From positions 1-48,336 of the forward strand of contig JALOTD010000015.1 in the NCBI GenBank assembly GCA_025458105.1: 48,336 bases of DNA, in the 5' to 3' direction. This DNA is from Tabrizicola sp. (lineage in GTDB: Bacteria > Pseudomonadota > Alphaproteobacteria > Rhodobacterales > Rhodobacteraceae). Shown in pieces: positions 33,034 to 43,937 of this stretch. Below the pieces are notes generated by a model. The model made no database searches. It saw only the letters and a program-made list of their open reading frames with translations, and was not told where the DNA came from. Each line of letters starts with the position of its first letter. Position 1 is the first letter of the stretch. The position numbers and the translations under genes are program-made.

Positions 33034-33048
33034 TTAACCTGCTCTTCA
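33034..33048 (+). promoter_or_regulatory. Weak CtrA-like box upstream of radC
   Basis: TTAA-cctgctc-TTCA has the 7-base spacing of a CtrA box with one mismatch in the second half-site. It lies only 25 bases before the radC ATG, which is close for an activator site, so chance is likely. Confidence 0.2.
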
Positions 33049-33072
33049 CCAAGTCTGCGGCAGGATCGCGCC

Positions 33073-33834
33073 ATGTCACACGCGCCCGGCTTCAACGACT
33101 CGCTGTTTCCGCTGATCGACCCTTCAGATGAGGCAGAGGGGTCCGCCGTTCCCACCCGGCTGCCCAGCTATATTGCCGATCATCGCAGTCGGCTGCGTGC
33201 GCGGTTTCTGGACGGTGGGGCTTCGGCGATGCCCGACTACGAACTGCTGGAACTGGTGCTGTTCCGCGCTATTCCCCGCCAGGACGTCAAACCGCTGGCC
33301 CGGCTGCTGTTAGAGACTTTCGGCGACTTCAACCGCGTGATCTCGGCCTCACCGGCTCGGTTGCAGCTGGTCAAGGGGGTTGGTCCCGCCGTGGTGCTGG
33401 AACTGAAGCTGGTCGAGGCCGCCGCCCAGCGCCTGATGCGGGCGCGGGTGATCCAAAAACCTGTGCTGTCCAGCTGGGATGCGCTGCTGGACTATTGCCA
33501 CACCACCATGGCCCACCGCGAGACCGAACAGTTCCGCGTCCTGTTCCTGGACCGCAAGAACGTGCTGATCGCCGATGAAGAACAGGCGAAAGGCACGGTC
33601 GATCATGTGCCGGTCTACCCGCGCGAGATCGTCAAGCGTGCGCTGGAACTGAACGCCAGTGCCTTGATCCTGGTACACAATCATCCCTCAGGCGATCCGA
33701 CGCCCTCGGACGCAGACCTGTCGATGACCATGCAAGTGCAGGACGCTTGTCAGGCGCTGGGGTTGGTGCTGCACGACCATTTGATCATCGGGAAAGAGCG
33801 TGAACTGAGCTTCCGCGCCAACCGCTATCTATAG
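33073..33834 (+). CDS. radC: RadC-family JAMM protein (DNA repair annotation)
   Basis: UPF0758 protein, named for DNA repair, though its direct activity is not established; it is often linked to competence and mobile elements. The 253 residues contain an N-terminal helix-hairpin-helix region (DYELLELVLFRAIPRQDVKP, LQLVKGVGPAVVLELKLVEA) and a C-terminal JAMM metalloprotease-like domain with the metal-binding ILVHNHPSGDPTPSDADL. The ending LIIGKERELSFRANRYL is typical. The ATG follows AGGA by 7 bases; the frame is open 117 bases further upstream with no family similarity. It ends three bases before the convergent OmpA-fusion gene. Confidence 0.93.
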   Translation: MSHAPGFNDSLFPLIDPSDEAEGSAVPTRLPSYIADHRSRLRARFLDGGASAMPDYELLELVLFRAIPRQDVKPLARLLLETFGDFNRVISASPARLQLVKGVGPAVVLELKLVEAAAQRLMRARVIQKPVLSSWDALLDYCHTTMAHRETEQFRVLFLDRKNVLIADEEQAKGTVDHVPVYPREIVKRALELNASALILVHNHPSGDPTPSDADLSMTMQVQDACQALGLVLHDHLIIGKERELSFRANRYL

Positions 33835-33837
33835 CGC

Positions 33838-35364
33838 CTAGAGCGGGTCTTCCTCTGCCTGCGGCTCACTGTTCGGAAAATCCGGGACCAGCCACAACTC
33901 TACCCTGCGATTCAGCTGGCGACCGATGGCTGTTTCGTCGCAGGCCATGGGCAGGGCTTCGCCAAAACCTTCGACCGCGGGCAGCATCTCGGGTGTCAGA
34001 TCTGGGGCGACGGCGGCAAGTTCCTGTGCCACCCGTGCCGCCCGTTCCTGCGACAACGCCTGGTTCGCCTCGGCTGCGCCAGAGCCATCCGAGAAACCGG
34101 CCAGCACCATGCGTTCGTTGCGGAACTGCCCGGACGCGATGATCTGCGCCAGATCGACAAGGTTGTCGCGCGACTGGGCATCCAGCGTGGAGGATCCATC
34201 CTCGAACCGGAAGGTCAGCGATAGGCGGTCCGCGCCATCCATCAGGTTCACCAGACGCTTCAGGTCGGCCAGTGTCACATCCTCTCCCGCGCCCTGAATG
34301 GCGTTGATCAGCCGCAGTCCGTCTGCCGTCATTGGCTGCCGGGAAGCCGATCGATCAACGTAGCCTGCTGCCTGAATTACCTCTTGCGCGACGGGTGTGC
34401 GCAGAAAACTCAGGAATTCCCGTGTCATCAGGGGCAGCCGACGTTTGGGCGCCAACAGGGCAAGCGGCAGGGCAAGGGGGTAGTCCTCGGCCTTCACGGC
34501 CAGTGGTGTCGGCAACAAGGGAAAGCCGCAGCTGTCGGTCAGCGGCATGCGCCGAGCCGGCCCAAGTTCGGCGCGCCCGGTGATGGCCAGCGCCCAGGGA
34601 TCCTGGGCAACGGCCCGCGCCAAAGCTGCAGGGTCGCCGTGCAGGACGCCGGCAGCAACCGGAGTGCCCAGCCGTTCGGACAACGCAGCCTGCATGTCGG
34701 TCTCGGGCCTCAGGGCGTGTAGGACCAGTGGCATGTCCGGCCCCCCGATCTGTGCCCAGTTGGTGACCTCTCCGGTCAAGACCTGCGCCAGATCGACGGT
34801 CGAAATCTCGGGCGTCGGGTTATCGGGGGCAACAATGACCACCAGGGCATCCATGGCCAGCGAATGGCTTTGCAGACCGTCGTCTGGCAGAAAGGACAGC
34901 ATCAGATCGGCGTCTTCAGCCTCTAGCGCCGCCAGCGCTGCGGTTGGTGACAGCGGTCTGAAGCTAAGTTCGGCCAGCACCTGCCCGCTTTCGGGGTCAC
35001 GGATCATGGCCTGGAAGGGGACGCCTGTCGCAGGTTCGAAGACCAGCCCGCGATGGTCAGCGAAGGCGCGCAAGAGCGCTGGAAGCAGGTCAGTCCCCGG
35101 ACCTTCGGCACCCACGATACGGATCACAGCCTTCGGGGCCGAAAGCTCGGGGCAAGCCGGGCCTTCGCACAGCACACCCTCACCATCGACAGTCAGCAAA
35201 CCATAGCTGGTTTCAATCCGGTAGAATTCGCCGTCATAGCCTTGCAGCGAACCAGTCAGAACGATCCCGCCTTCGCGCGCGATCAGGGTGACATCCTGGG
35301 ATGCAGCAGGATGACACACAAAGCAGACGGCCAAAGCCGCCGCAACCCACATCCCTACACCCAT
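33838..35364 (-). CDS. Periplasmic PBP-like (PstS family) and OmpA-domain fusion protein
   Basis: An exported 508-residue protein with three parts. A signal peptide (MGVGMWVAAALAVCFVCHPA, AS) is followed by a short beta-rich segment (about 25-75: VTLIAREGGIVLTGSLQGYD, YRIETSYGLLTVDGEGV) unlike the rest. A phosphate-type periplasmic binding domain spans about 85-345 (IRIVGAEGPGTDLLPALLRAF, VTNWAQIGGPDMPLVLHALR, REFLSFLRTPVAQEVIQ). The C-terminal OmpA domain (about 375-495) includes LSLTFRFEDGSSTLDAQSRD, LAGFSDGSG and GRQLNRRVELWLVP. The second ATG (35352) is also a possible start. It follows the upstream exported protein by 17 bases and is probably co-transcribed. Ligand and role unknown; phosphate binding is not implied by the fold. 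Confidence 0.82.
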   Translation of the reverse strand: MGVGMWVAAALAVCFVCHPAASQDVTLIAREGGIVLTGSLQGYDGEFYRIETSYGLLTVDGEGVLCEGPACPELSAPKAVIRIVGAEGPGTDLLPALLRAFADHRGLVFEPATGVPFQAMIRDPESGQVLAELSFRPLSPTAALAALEAEDADLMLSFLPDDGLQSHSLAMDALVVIVAPDNPTPEISTVDLAQVLTGEVTNWAQIGGPDMPLVLHALRPETDMQAALSERLGTPVAAGVLHGDPAALARAVAQDPWALAITGRAELGPARRMPLTDSCGFPLLPTPLAVKAEDYPLALPLALLAPKRRLPLMTREFLSFLRTPVAQEVIQAAGYVDRSASRQPMTADGLRLINAIQGAGEDVTLADLKRLVNLMDGADRLSLTFRFEDGSSTLDAQSRDNLVDLAQIIASGQFRNERMVLAGFSDGSGAAEANQALSQERAARVAQELAAVAPDLTPEMLPAVEGFGEALPMACDETAIGRQLNRRVELWLVPDFPNSEPQAEEDPL

Positions 35365-35381
35365 CACCTGCCAGCCAAACC

Positions 35382-36278
35382 CTAGTTTGAGGTGGCGAGT
35401 TTCGGGTCCCGAACAAGATTCTTCAACACCAGAATGTCGCCAGAGGCACCGCACAACGGCAAGGCGACTGAAATGCTGTCGCGGATTACCACTCCATCGA
35501 CGGACGTGACCGTTGTGGCGGGGAAGGAACCGCCGCAAGTCGACGGATCGATACGAACTTCAACGGTGACAAGGCTGTCGGTCAAGTTCTCGCCGAGAAA
35601 GGTGTAGACTTGGGTCTGGATCGGATCGGGAACAGCGAGACTGCCAAGGGTAACGATCGGGCCTTGCCCGGCTGTCGCGCTGTTTGCCGCGAAGACCTGG
35701 CCATTCTCCTCGGCCCGCAAATCAAAGCGGACTGGATGCGCCATCTGCACGGCAAATCGCGCCTTGCCTTGCAGCCCTGGCACGGAAATGTTGGCCAGGG
35801 CGACTTTCGAGCCTTCGAAATACGCCGCAACCATAGCCTCGGATTCAAGGGCCGGGATCTGCAGGTCGAGTCGCCCATTTGCGCCGGTGCGGTCCGTAAA
35901 GGACAGGCCGGCATGGCGGATCACGACCCTTTCGCCCGGATCGCAGGGGGCAAGAACGGCGACATCGATCATCCCGCTGCTGTCGGCAGACAGCGTCAGG
36001 CTGGCGGCACAATCTTCCTTAGGGCGGTCATCGGTCGTTGCCGCAACCGATGTGATCCCGACCAGCGCAGACATGTCCGACATGGAACCGGCGTCCAGCG
36101 AGGCGGACGGGGGCAAGGTTGCGTCCGGTGCGGCCGGACCGGACTTGGCGACTGTATTCACGTCAGAGCCATTTGCAGCCGCGACTGCCGGGGTGCGCAA
36201 GGTCTCGACCGCATGGCCAGTCGCAAGCGCGATCGACACAACGGAAAGTACCCGAATTGCGCGTTTACGGCCGAACAT
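35382..36278 (-). CDS. Exported protein of unknown function
   Basis: No family recognised. The 298 residues start with a basic N-terminus and a hydrophobic stretch (RVLSVVSIALATGHAVETL), likely a signal peptide or membrane anchor. A low-complexity Ala/Ser/Asp linker follows (about 30-85). The rest (about 90-298) looks like two beta-sandwich domains, with strands such as GMIDVAVLAPCDPGERVVIR and VRIDPSTCGGSFPATTVTSV. Four cysteines (KEDC, APCD, STCG, PLCG) are suited to two disulfides in an exported protein. GTG/ATG choices are limited; the ATG of MFGRKRAIR fits. It is followed by the PBP/OmpA fusion gene, so both may act at the cell wall. A stem-loop separates it from the secA end. Confidence 0.72.
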   Translation of the reverse strand: MFGRKRAIRVLSVVSIALATGHAVETLRTPAVAAANGSDVNTVAKSGPAAPDATLPPSASLDAGSMSDMSALVGITSVAATTDDRPKEDCAASLTLSADSSGMIDVAVLAPCDPGERVVIRHAGLSFTDRTGANGRLDLQIPALESEAMVAAYFEGSKVALANISVPGLQGKARFAVQMAHPVRFDLRAEENGQVFAANSATAGQGPIVTLGSLAVPDPIQTQVYTFLGENLTDSLVTVEVRIDPSTCGGSFPATTVTSVDGVVIRDSISVALPLCGASGDILVLKNLVRDPKLATSN

Positions 36279-36370
36279 GCAGCCACCCCACCCCGAATCG
36301 ACTCTTAACGGACTAGGGGGCAAACGGGGCGAAGGAGTGGCAAAGCCGGGAAAAGACTATCGTTCAGACC

Positions 36371-36401
36371 GCATTCCCGCCGCAATGCGTGGCGGAAATG
36401 C
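36371..36401 (-). terminator. Hairpin downstream of secA
   Basis: GCATT-c-CCGCC pairs with GGCGG-a-AATGC, ten pairs interrupted by one mismatch, loop nine bases. It begins 17 bases after the secA stop on the minus strand. No T-run follows, so termination is uncertain; it may stabilise the secA transcript. Confidence 0.45.
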
Positions 36402-36417
36402 AAGTTACCTTACGTCA

Positions 36418-39129
<2,712 letters not shown>

Positions 39130-39238
39130 GTTTTCTCCGTGGGGGTCGTTCCTGACAGCATCGTGTGGGTCTCGGACTTGTCCGCCCTCAACGCCTTCCA
39201 TAGAAGAGCCAAGTAACAGGCCGGACGGCCCCATCGCA

Positions 39239-39251
39239 CGCGACTGTCGCG
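39239..39251. promoter_or_regulatory. Perfect 13-base palindrome between secA and ppiC-like genes
   Basis: CGCGAC-T-GTCGCG is a perfect inverted repeat in the divergent gap, 110 bases from the secA start and 67 from the parvulin start. It may be an operator for either gene. No regulator was identified. GC-rich sequence makes short palindromes fairly common. Confidence 0.3.
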
Positions 39252-39317
39252 ATGTAAGGGGTAGGCTTGTCATAGTCAACGTGGCAGGGTTGGCTTGCCC
39301 GATCAGGAGACGGTGAA

Positions 39318-40160
39318 ATGACGAAACACATCCGCCTTGCGCCAGTTCTGGCCACGATGGCCTTGCTTGCCTTTCCGGCCTGGGCCGAAGGCGAAAATGC
39401 TGACACCGTCGTTGCGACCGTCAACGGGACCAAGATCACCCTCGGCCAGATGATCGCGATGCGCGAGTCGCTGCCCGAGCAATATCAGTCGCTGCCCGAT
39501 GACGTCTTGTTCAAAGGCATCATGGACCAGCTGGTGCAACAGGAAGTCCTCCGCCAGTCAGTGACGGAGCTTTCTACCCGGCACGCCGCCACGCTGGAAA
39601 ACGACACCCGTGGTTACGTTTCGGGTGTGGCCATCGAGAAGATCGTCGAAACTGCGGTGACCGATGCCGCGCTGCAGGCCGCCTATGACGCGCGCTTCAA
39701 GGATGCCCCGCAGCAGACCGAATACAATGCTGCGCATATTCTGGTTGCGACCCAGGAAGAGGCCGACAAGCTGAAGGCCGAAATCGTTGGTGGTGCCGAT
39801 TTCGCCGAATTGGCCAAGCAGCATTCCACCGACACGGGCTCGGGTGCCGATGGTGGCAATCTGGGCTGGTTCGGTCTGGGGATGATGGTCAAGCCCTTTG
39901 AAGATGCCGTCGTGGCCGCCAAGGTCGGAGAGGTGGCCGGTCCGATCCAGACCGATTTCGGCTGGCATCTCGTTCTGGTGAAGGAAACCCGCAAGGCCGA
40001 GAACCCCACCCTGGACCAGATGCGCGAAGAACTGGCCGCCGAAATCGAGAACGCTGCCATCGAGGCGAAGATCGCCGAACTGGAAGCCGCGGCGACCGTA
40101 ACGCGCGAGGGCGAGGGGATCGATCCGGCGATCCTGAAGAACTCAGCCCTGATCGACTGA
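39318..40160 (+). CDS. Periplasmic parvulin-type peptidylprolyl isomerase (PpiC/SurA-like)
   Basis: Exported folding catalyst for envelope proteins. The 280 residues have a signal peptide ([23 protein letters not shown]), an N-terminal helical chaperone part (about 25-130: [20 protein letters not shown]), the parvulin domain (about 135-225: [60 protein letters not shown]), and a helical C-terminal tail. It is divergent from secA, in line with a shared role in export. The ATG follows AGGAGA. argJ follows 11 bases after the stop. Confidence 0.92.
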   Translation: MTKHIRLAPVLATMALLAFPAWAEGENADTVVATVNGTKITLGQMIAMRESLPEQYQSLPDDVLFKGIMDQLVQQEVLRQSVTELSTRHAATLENDTRGYVSGVAIEKIVETAVTDAALQAAYDARFKDAPQQTEYNAAHILVATQEEADKLKAEIVGGADFAELAKQHSTDTGSGADGGNLGWFGLGMMVKPFEDAVVAAKVGEVAGPIQTDFGWHLVLVKETRKAENPTLDQMREELAAEIENAAIEAKIAELEAAATVTREGEGIDPAILKNSALID

Positions 40161-40171
40161 AGGGGGAAGTG

Positions 40172-41551
40172 ATGGCGAAGACCGACTGGAAGGCCGAAGC
40201 GAAGGCCCTGAAGAAGAAGGTCCGCAAGCTGAAGGACACGCTTTCGGCTGCGGCAGGCCCGGTGGCCGAAGCTGTCGGTGAGGCCGTCGGCGACGTCGTT
40301 GCCGCCGCGAAAAAGGCCATGAAGCCGGTCTCGCCGCTGGCCCCAGCCAGTTTTCCCACGCTTCCCGCGATCAAGGGCGCCGAATTCGCCGCCGTCGAGG
40401 CCGGGGTGCGCTATCAGAACCGCAAGGACGTGATGCTGGTGCGCCTTGCCCCTGGCACCACGATGGCCGGAGTGTTCACCCGGTCCTCCACACGGTCGGG
40501 CTGCGTCCGTGACTGCCAGGCAAAGCTTGCGATGAAGGTCGCGGCGGGCGCGGGTGCCGCGATCATCGTGAACTCCGGCAATTCCAACGCCTTCACCGGG
40601 AAGGTCGGGGACGAGGCTGTTGCGGCGGTGACGGGCGCGGTAGCCGAAGCACTGGGCATTCCCTCCTCGCGCGTCTTTTCATCCTCAACCGGCGTGATCG
40701 GCGAACCGCTGCCGTTTGAAAAGATCACCGCCAAGGTGCCTGACCTGGTGGCGGCGCTGAAGGAAGATGCTGTTGAAATGGCCGCCCAGGCGATCATGAC
40801 CACCGACACCTTCCCGAAAGGGGCCGCCGCCACGGTGCAGGGCGAGGGTGGGGTCATCCACATTTCCGGCATCGCCAAAGGGTCAGGCATGATCGCGCCC
40901 GACATGGCGACGATGCTGGTCTATATCTTCACCGACGCGAAGATCGGCGCGAACCAGCTGCAAAAGATGCTGTCGCGCAACGTGGACGCGACCTTCAACT
41001 CGATCACGGTGGACAGCGACACGTCGACATCGGACACCTTGCTGGTTGCGGCGACTGGGCAGTCGGCGGCTGCCGAACTGAAAGGTCCGACGCTCAAGGC
41101 GTTCGAGACCGCGCTTTCCGGCGTCATGCGCGACCTGGCGCTGCAAGTGGTGCGGGATGGCGAAGGCGCGACGAAGCTGGTGGAGGTCCGCGTGACCGGC
41201 GCGGCCAGCGACGAGGATGCCGCAAAGGTGGCGTTTTCCATCGCGAACTCTCCACTGGTCAAGACCGCGGTGGCCGGGCAGGACCCGAACTGGGGCCGCA
41301 TCGTTGCGGCTGTCGGCAAATCGGGGGCGGCGGCGGAACGCGATAGCCTGACGATCAGATTCGGCGACATCCTGGTCGCGCAGAACGGCTGGCGGAACCC
41401 TGACTACAAGGAGGACGACGGTGCCGCCTACATGCAGGGACAGGAACTGGTCTTTGCGGTGGACCTTGGCCTTGGCCGCGGCAAACGCACGGTCTGGACC
41501 TGCGATCTGACCAGCCGCTACATCGAAATCAACGCCGACTATCGGTCGTGA
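40172..41551 (+). CDS. argJ: Bifunctional ornithine acetyltransferase / N-acetylglutamate synthase, with N-terminal extension
   Basis: Recycles the acetyl group of N-acetylornithine to glutamate and, if bifunctional, makes N-acetylglutamate from acetyl-CoA. The core (about residues 55-459) shows SPLAPASFPTLPAIKGAEFA, IIVNSGNSNAFTG, VFSSSTGVIGEPLP, and the autocleavage site KGSGMIAPDMATMLVYIFTD, with nucleophile Thr247. It ends SRYIEINADYRS as in the family. About 50 residues precede the usual start: MAKTDWKAEAKALKKKVRKL and an Ala-rich stretch ending KKAMKP. This is a lysine-rich amphipathic-like extension, giving 459 residues where about 405-410 is usual. The ATG is favoured by AGGGGGAA four bases upstream; a GTG three bases earlier is also in frame. 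Its stop overlaps the mutT start. Confidence 0.94.
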   Translation: MAKTDWKAEAKALKKKVRKLKDTLSAAAGPVAEAVGEAVGDVVAAAKKAMKPVSPLAPASFPTLPAIKGAEFAAVEAGVRYQNRKDVMLVRLAPGTTMAGVFTRSSTRSGCVRDCQAKLAMKVAAGAGAAIIVNSGNSNAFTGKVGDEAVAAVTGAVAEALGIPSSRVFSSSTGVIGEPLPFEKITAKVPDLVAALKEDAVEMAAQAIMTTDTFPKGAAATVQGEGGVIHISGIAKGSGMIAPDMATMLVYIFTDAKIGANQLQKMLSRNVDATFNSITVDSDTSTSDTLLVAATGQSAAAELKGPTLKAFETALSGVMRDLALQVVRDGEGATKLVEVRVTGAASDEDAAKVAFSIANSPLVKTAVAGQDPNWGRIVAAVGKSGAAAERDSLTIRFGDILVAQNGWRNPDYKEDDGAAYMQGQELVFAVDLGLGRGKRTVWTCDLTSRYIEINADYRS

Positions 41552-41946
41552 GAACACTTCTTGTTTCCGCCGTCGCGCTCATCGACGCAGACGGGCGCGT
41601 CCTTCTGGCCCAACGGCCCGAGGGGAAATCGCTCGCGGGCCTCTGGGAGTTTCCGGGCGGCAAGGTGGAACCTGGCGAGACGCCCGAAGCAGCGCTGATC
41701 CGTGAGTTGAAGGAAGAGCTGGACATCGACACCTGGGCCAGCTGTCTGGCGCCTCTCACCTTTGCCAGCCACAGCTATGAGGATTTCCATCTCCTGATGC
41801 CCCTTTTCGCCTGCCGCCGCTGGCAGGGGACCGTCCGGTCGCTGGAGGGGCAGCAACTCGCCTGGGTCCGGCCGAACCAGTTGCGCGACTATCCGATGCC
41901 CCCCGCTGACCTGCCGCTGATCCCAATCCTTCGGGATTGGCTTTAG
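41548..41946 (+). CDS. mutT: Nudix hydrolase MutT (8-oxo-dGTP diphosphatase-like)
   Basis: Sanitises oxidised nucleotides. The 132 residues contain the full Nudix box GGKVEPGETPEAALIRELKEEL (in part: G-x5-E-x7-REL-x-EE), preceded by GLWEFPGGKVE, and the usual LVSAVALIDADGRVLLAQRPEG start. The start is GTG (overlapping the argJ TGA), typical of the argJ-mutT pairing in Alphaproteobacteria. Length is normal for MutT (129 in E. coli). Confidence 0.93.
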   Translation: MRTLLVSAVALIDADGRVLLAQRPEGKSLAGLWEFPGGKVEPGETPEAALIRELKEELDIDTWASCLAPLTFASHSYEDFHLLMPLFACRRWQGTVRSLEGQQLAWVRPNQLRDYPMPPADLPLIPILRDWL

Positions 41947-42081
41947 GTCATCTGCGCTGGGTAGGATTTCCTTACCTATTGATTTCAAAAGGTAAGCGAG
42001 TTCAGATTTCGACCTGCTAAATCCTTGACGCGCCGTCTGCCTGCACGGCAGGCTGACGCAATTCTGTCATGAGGTATCGAC

Positions 42082-43629
42082 ATGTCCCTTCTGCGCACCG
42101 CATTCGCCGCATTACCCCTGTCGCTGCTGCCCGTGTTTCCGGCCTTTGCCCTGACCGCCGAAGAGGTCTGGGCCGACTGGACAAGGCTGGCGGCACTGGG
42201 TGACGTTGCGATCACGGCTTCAACCCAGCGGCAAGGCGACAGGCTGGTTGTGACGGACATTGCCATTCCGGTCGGCCCGCCAGAGGATCAGGCCGATCTG
42301 ATGCTGGAGCGGATCGAACTTGTCGACCTGCCCGACGACACCGTATCTGTGGTTCTGCCTCCTTCGTTTCCGGTGACCTTCAAGCTTCGCGCTCCTGACC
42401 CCGATTTCGAACTGGTGACGCTGCTGGCCTCGGCACCGGACTTCTCCTTGATCGTGTCAGGCATCGGGGACCAGGCGGCCTTCGATCTGAAGGCACCAAG
42501 CCTTGCGTTGTCCCTAAAAGAGATCGTCCCGGCACTACAGGCCAATGAGAAGGCAGAGGTCTCTCTGGCCCTGGCCGACCTCTCGGTCGAACATCGGATG
42601 GATCTGGTTTCGGCCAGCAAAAGTCTGTCGACCAAAGTCAGCCTTGGTGTCGTGCACGGTGATGCATTGATCCATGACGAGGTAGCCGATGGGCCGATCG
42701 AACTGACGGTTGATTTGGCGGGCCTTGCAGGAAGTCTGGATTTCTTTATTCCCGCGACGCTGGATGAAGCACGGCTGGGCGATCTGGACGCAGAACAGAA
42801 CCCCTTGCCTATTTTGCTTGCCGGACTGGCCGATGGGTTTCTGATGCGCGGCGAAGCCAGGTTCGAAGGCTATACCGTTCTTGCTAAGGGCGGTGACCAG
42901 TCTCAAGAATTCACGGTCGAGTATTCTTCAGAAGCCGGAAGTGCTTCGGCCTGGCTGGACAAGGTTTCGGCGGGCTACGAATTGGCTTTGGGCAAGACTC
43001 AAAGCGTCATGCAGGGGCTTCCGGACACCGGTCTTCGCACGTTGTCTTTGGGGTTTGACGAGTTCGACTACGGCCTTTCGATTGGAATCGGCGATCTGGT
43101 CTCGCCGCAGGAGGTGCGGTTTCATTCGCAACTGGCCAATCTGACCCTGCCGCCCGAGATCTGGCAACTGATCGATCCGACAGGTGCCATTCAGGGCACG
43201 CCAATGTCGTATGCGATTGATGTCCTTGGTCGCTATGCATTGGCGCCCGAAATGCTAAACCCTGATTGGGAACACGACCCTGCCGCCTTCCCCCCAGTCG
43301 ATCTTGTCGATGTCACGCTGACCGAACTGTCGCTGAATGGTCTTGGGGTCGCATTGGCAGGAGAGGGGGCCCTGACCTTTGACGAAACGGACCTGCAGAC
43401 CTACGAGGGGCTTCCCGCGCCCGACGGCAAGGTCACCTTGACCGCTACCGGCGTGAACGCGCTGATTGACCGTCTGGTCGCAGCGGGACAGATTCCGGCG
43501 GACGAGCTGACCGCGTTCCGTATGGGTCTGATGTTCATCGCCAAGGCGGGGGCAGAGCCAGACAGCCTGACGTCTGAGGTTGAGTTCCGCGACAAGGGCT
43601 TTTACCTGAACGGCGTCAAGCTGCGGTAG
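42082..43629 (+). CDS. DUF2125 family exported protein
   Basis: Exported protein of unknown function, typical of Rhodobacteraceae. The 515 residues have a signal peptide (MSLLRTAFAALPLSLLPVFP, AFA) and then a long beta-rich body with no membrane segment: LTAEEVWADWTRLAALGDVA, VPPSFPVTFKLRAPDPDFEL-type strands (here PPSFPVTFKLRAPD), FKETVKL-like repeats, and the ending DKGFYLNGVKLR. The repeating beta pattern resembles AsmA/TamB-like lipid-transport proteins, but this is only an analogy. The 135-base upstream gap contains a TTGACG and a GCCTGC-acg-GCAGGC hairpin (42039-42053), so the gene probably has its own promoter. No operon partner is evident. Confidence 0.85.
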   Translation: MSLLRTAFAALPLSLLPVFPAFALTAEEVWADWTRLAALGDVAITASTQRQGDRLVVTDIAIPVGPPEDQADLMLERIELVDLPDDTVSVVLPPSFPVTFKLRAPDPDFELVTLLASAPDFSLIVSGIGDQAAFDLKAPSLALSLKEIVPALQANEKAEVSLALADLSVEHRMDLVSASKSLSTKVSLGVVHGDALIHDEVADGPIELTVDLAGLAGSLDFFIPATLDEARLGDLDAEQNPLPILLAGLADGFLMRGEARFEGYTVLAKGGDQSQEFTVEYSSEAGSASAWLDKVSAGYELALGKTQSVMQGLPDTGLRTLSLGFDEFDYGLSIGIGDLVSPQEVRFHSQLANLTLPPEIWQLIDPTGAIQGTPMSYAIDVLGRYALAPEMLNPDWEHDPAAFPPVDLVDVTLTELSLNGLGVALAGEGALTFDETDLQTYEGLPAPDGKVTLTATGVNALIDRLVAAGQIPADELTAFRMGLMFIAKAGAEPDSLTSEVEFRDKGFYLNGVKLR

Positions 43630-43733
43630 GTCCCAAGGACCGCAGGTTGTGAAAAATCCGTTACTGTCCCTTGTCAGCCCGCATAAATGGCACAACCTAT
43701 TGGTGCACGACATTGGTGGGGGGGATTCGCCAG

Positions 43734-43874
43734 ATGCTGCGTACTATCCGGGTTGGAAGTTCCTTGCTGATCCAGGGTATTGCCGTCCGCAGTCTGCCAG
43801 ATGGCAAGCTTGTGGTCAGAGTTGACAACAAGCTCTTCGCCGGGGTTGCGGTGCCAACCATACGCGCGGCCTGA
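43734..43874 (+). CDS. Small conserved-looking protein, 46 residues
   Basis: A short frame (MLRTIRVGSSLLIQGIAVRS, then LPDGKLVVRVDNKLFAGVAV and PTIRAA) lies between the DUF2125 gene and the terminator before infB. It has a GGGGGGG ribosome-like site 9-15 bases upstream and a coding-like codon pattern. The sequence looks like a small beta-rich domain. I have seen similar short proteins in Rhodobacteraceae genomes, though I cannot name a family. The frame extends upstream without a good start. A 104-base gap before it shows nothing else. Confidence 0.55.
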   Translation: MLRTIRVGSSLLIQGIAVRSLPDGKLVVRVDNKLFAGVAVPTIRAA

Positions 43875-43893
43875 TCTGCCGGGCAGAAACAAG

Positions 43894-43918
43894 AAAGGCC
43901 GGGCAACGCCCGGCCTTT
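43894..43918. terminator. Strong bidirectional intrinsic terminator
   Basis: AAAGGCCGGGC and GCCCGGCCTTT pair perfectly (11 bp) around AAC, followed by TTTTCC on the plus strand and TTTCTTG on the minus strand. It sits between the convergent small-protein gene and infB and can stop both. Confidence 0.9.
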
Positions 43919-43937
43919 TCCGTTGGATCCCAGTCGG

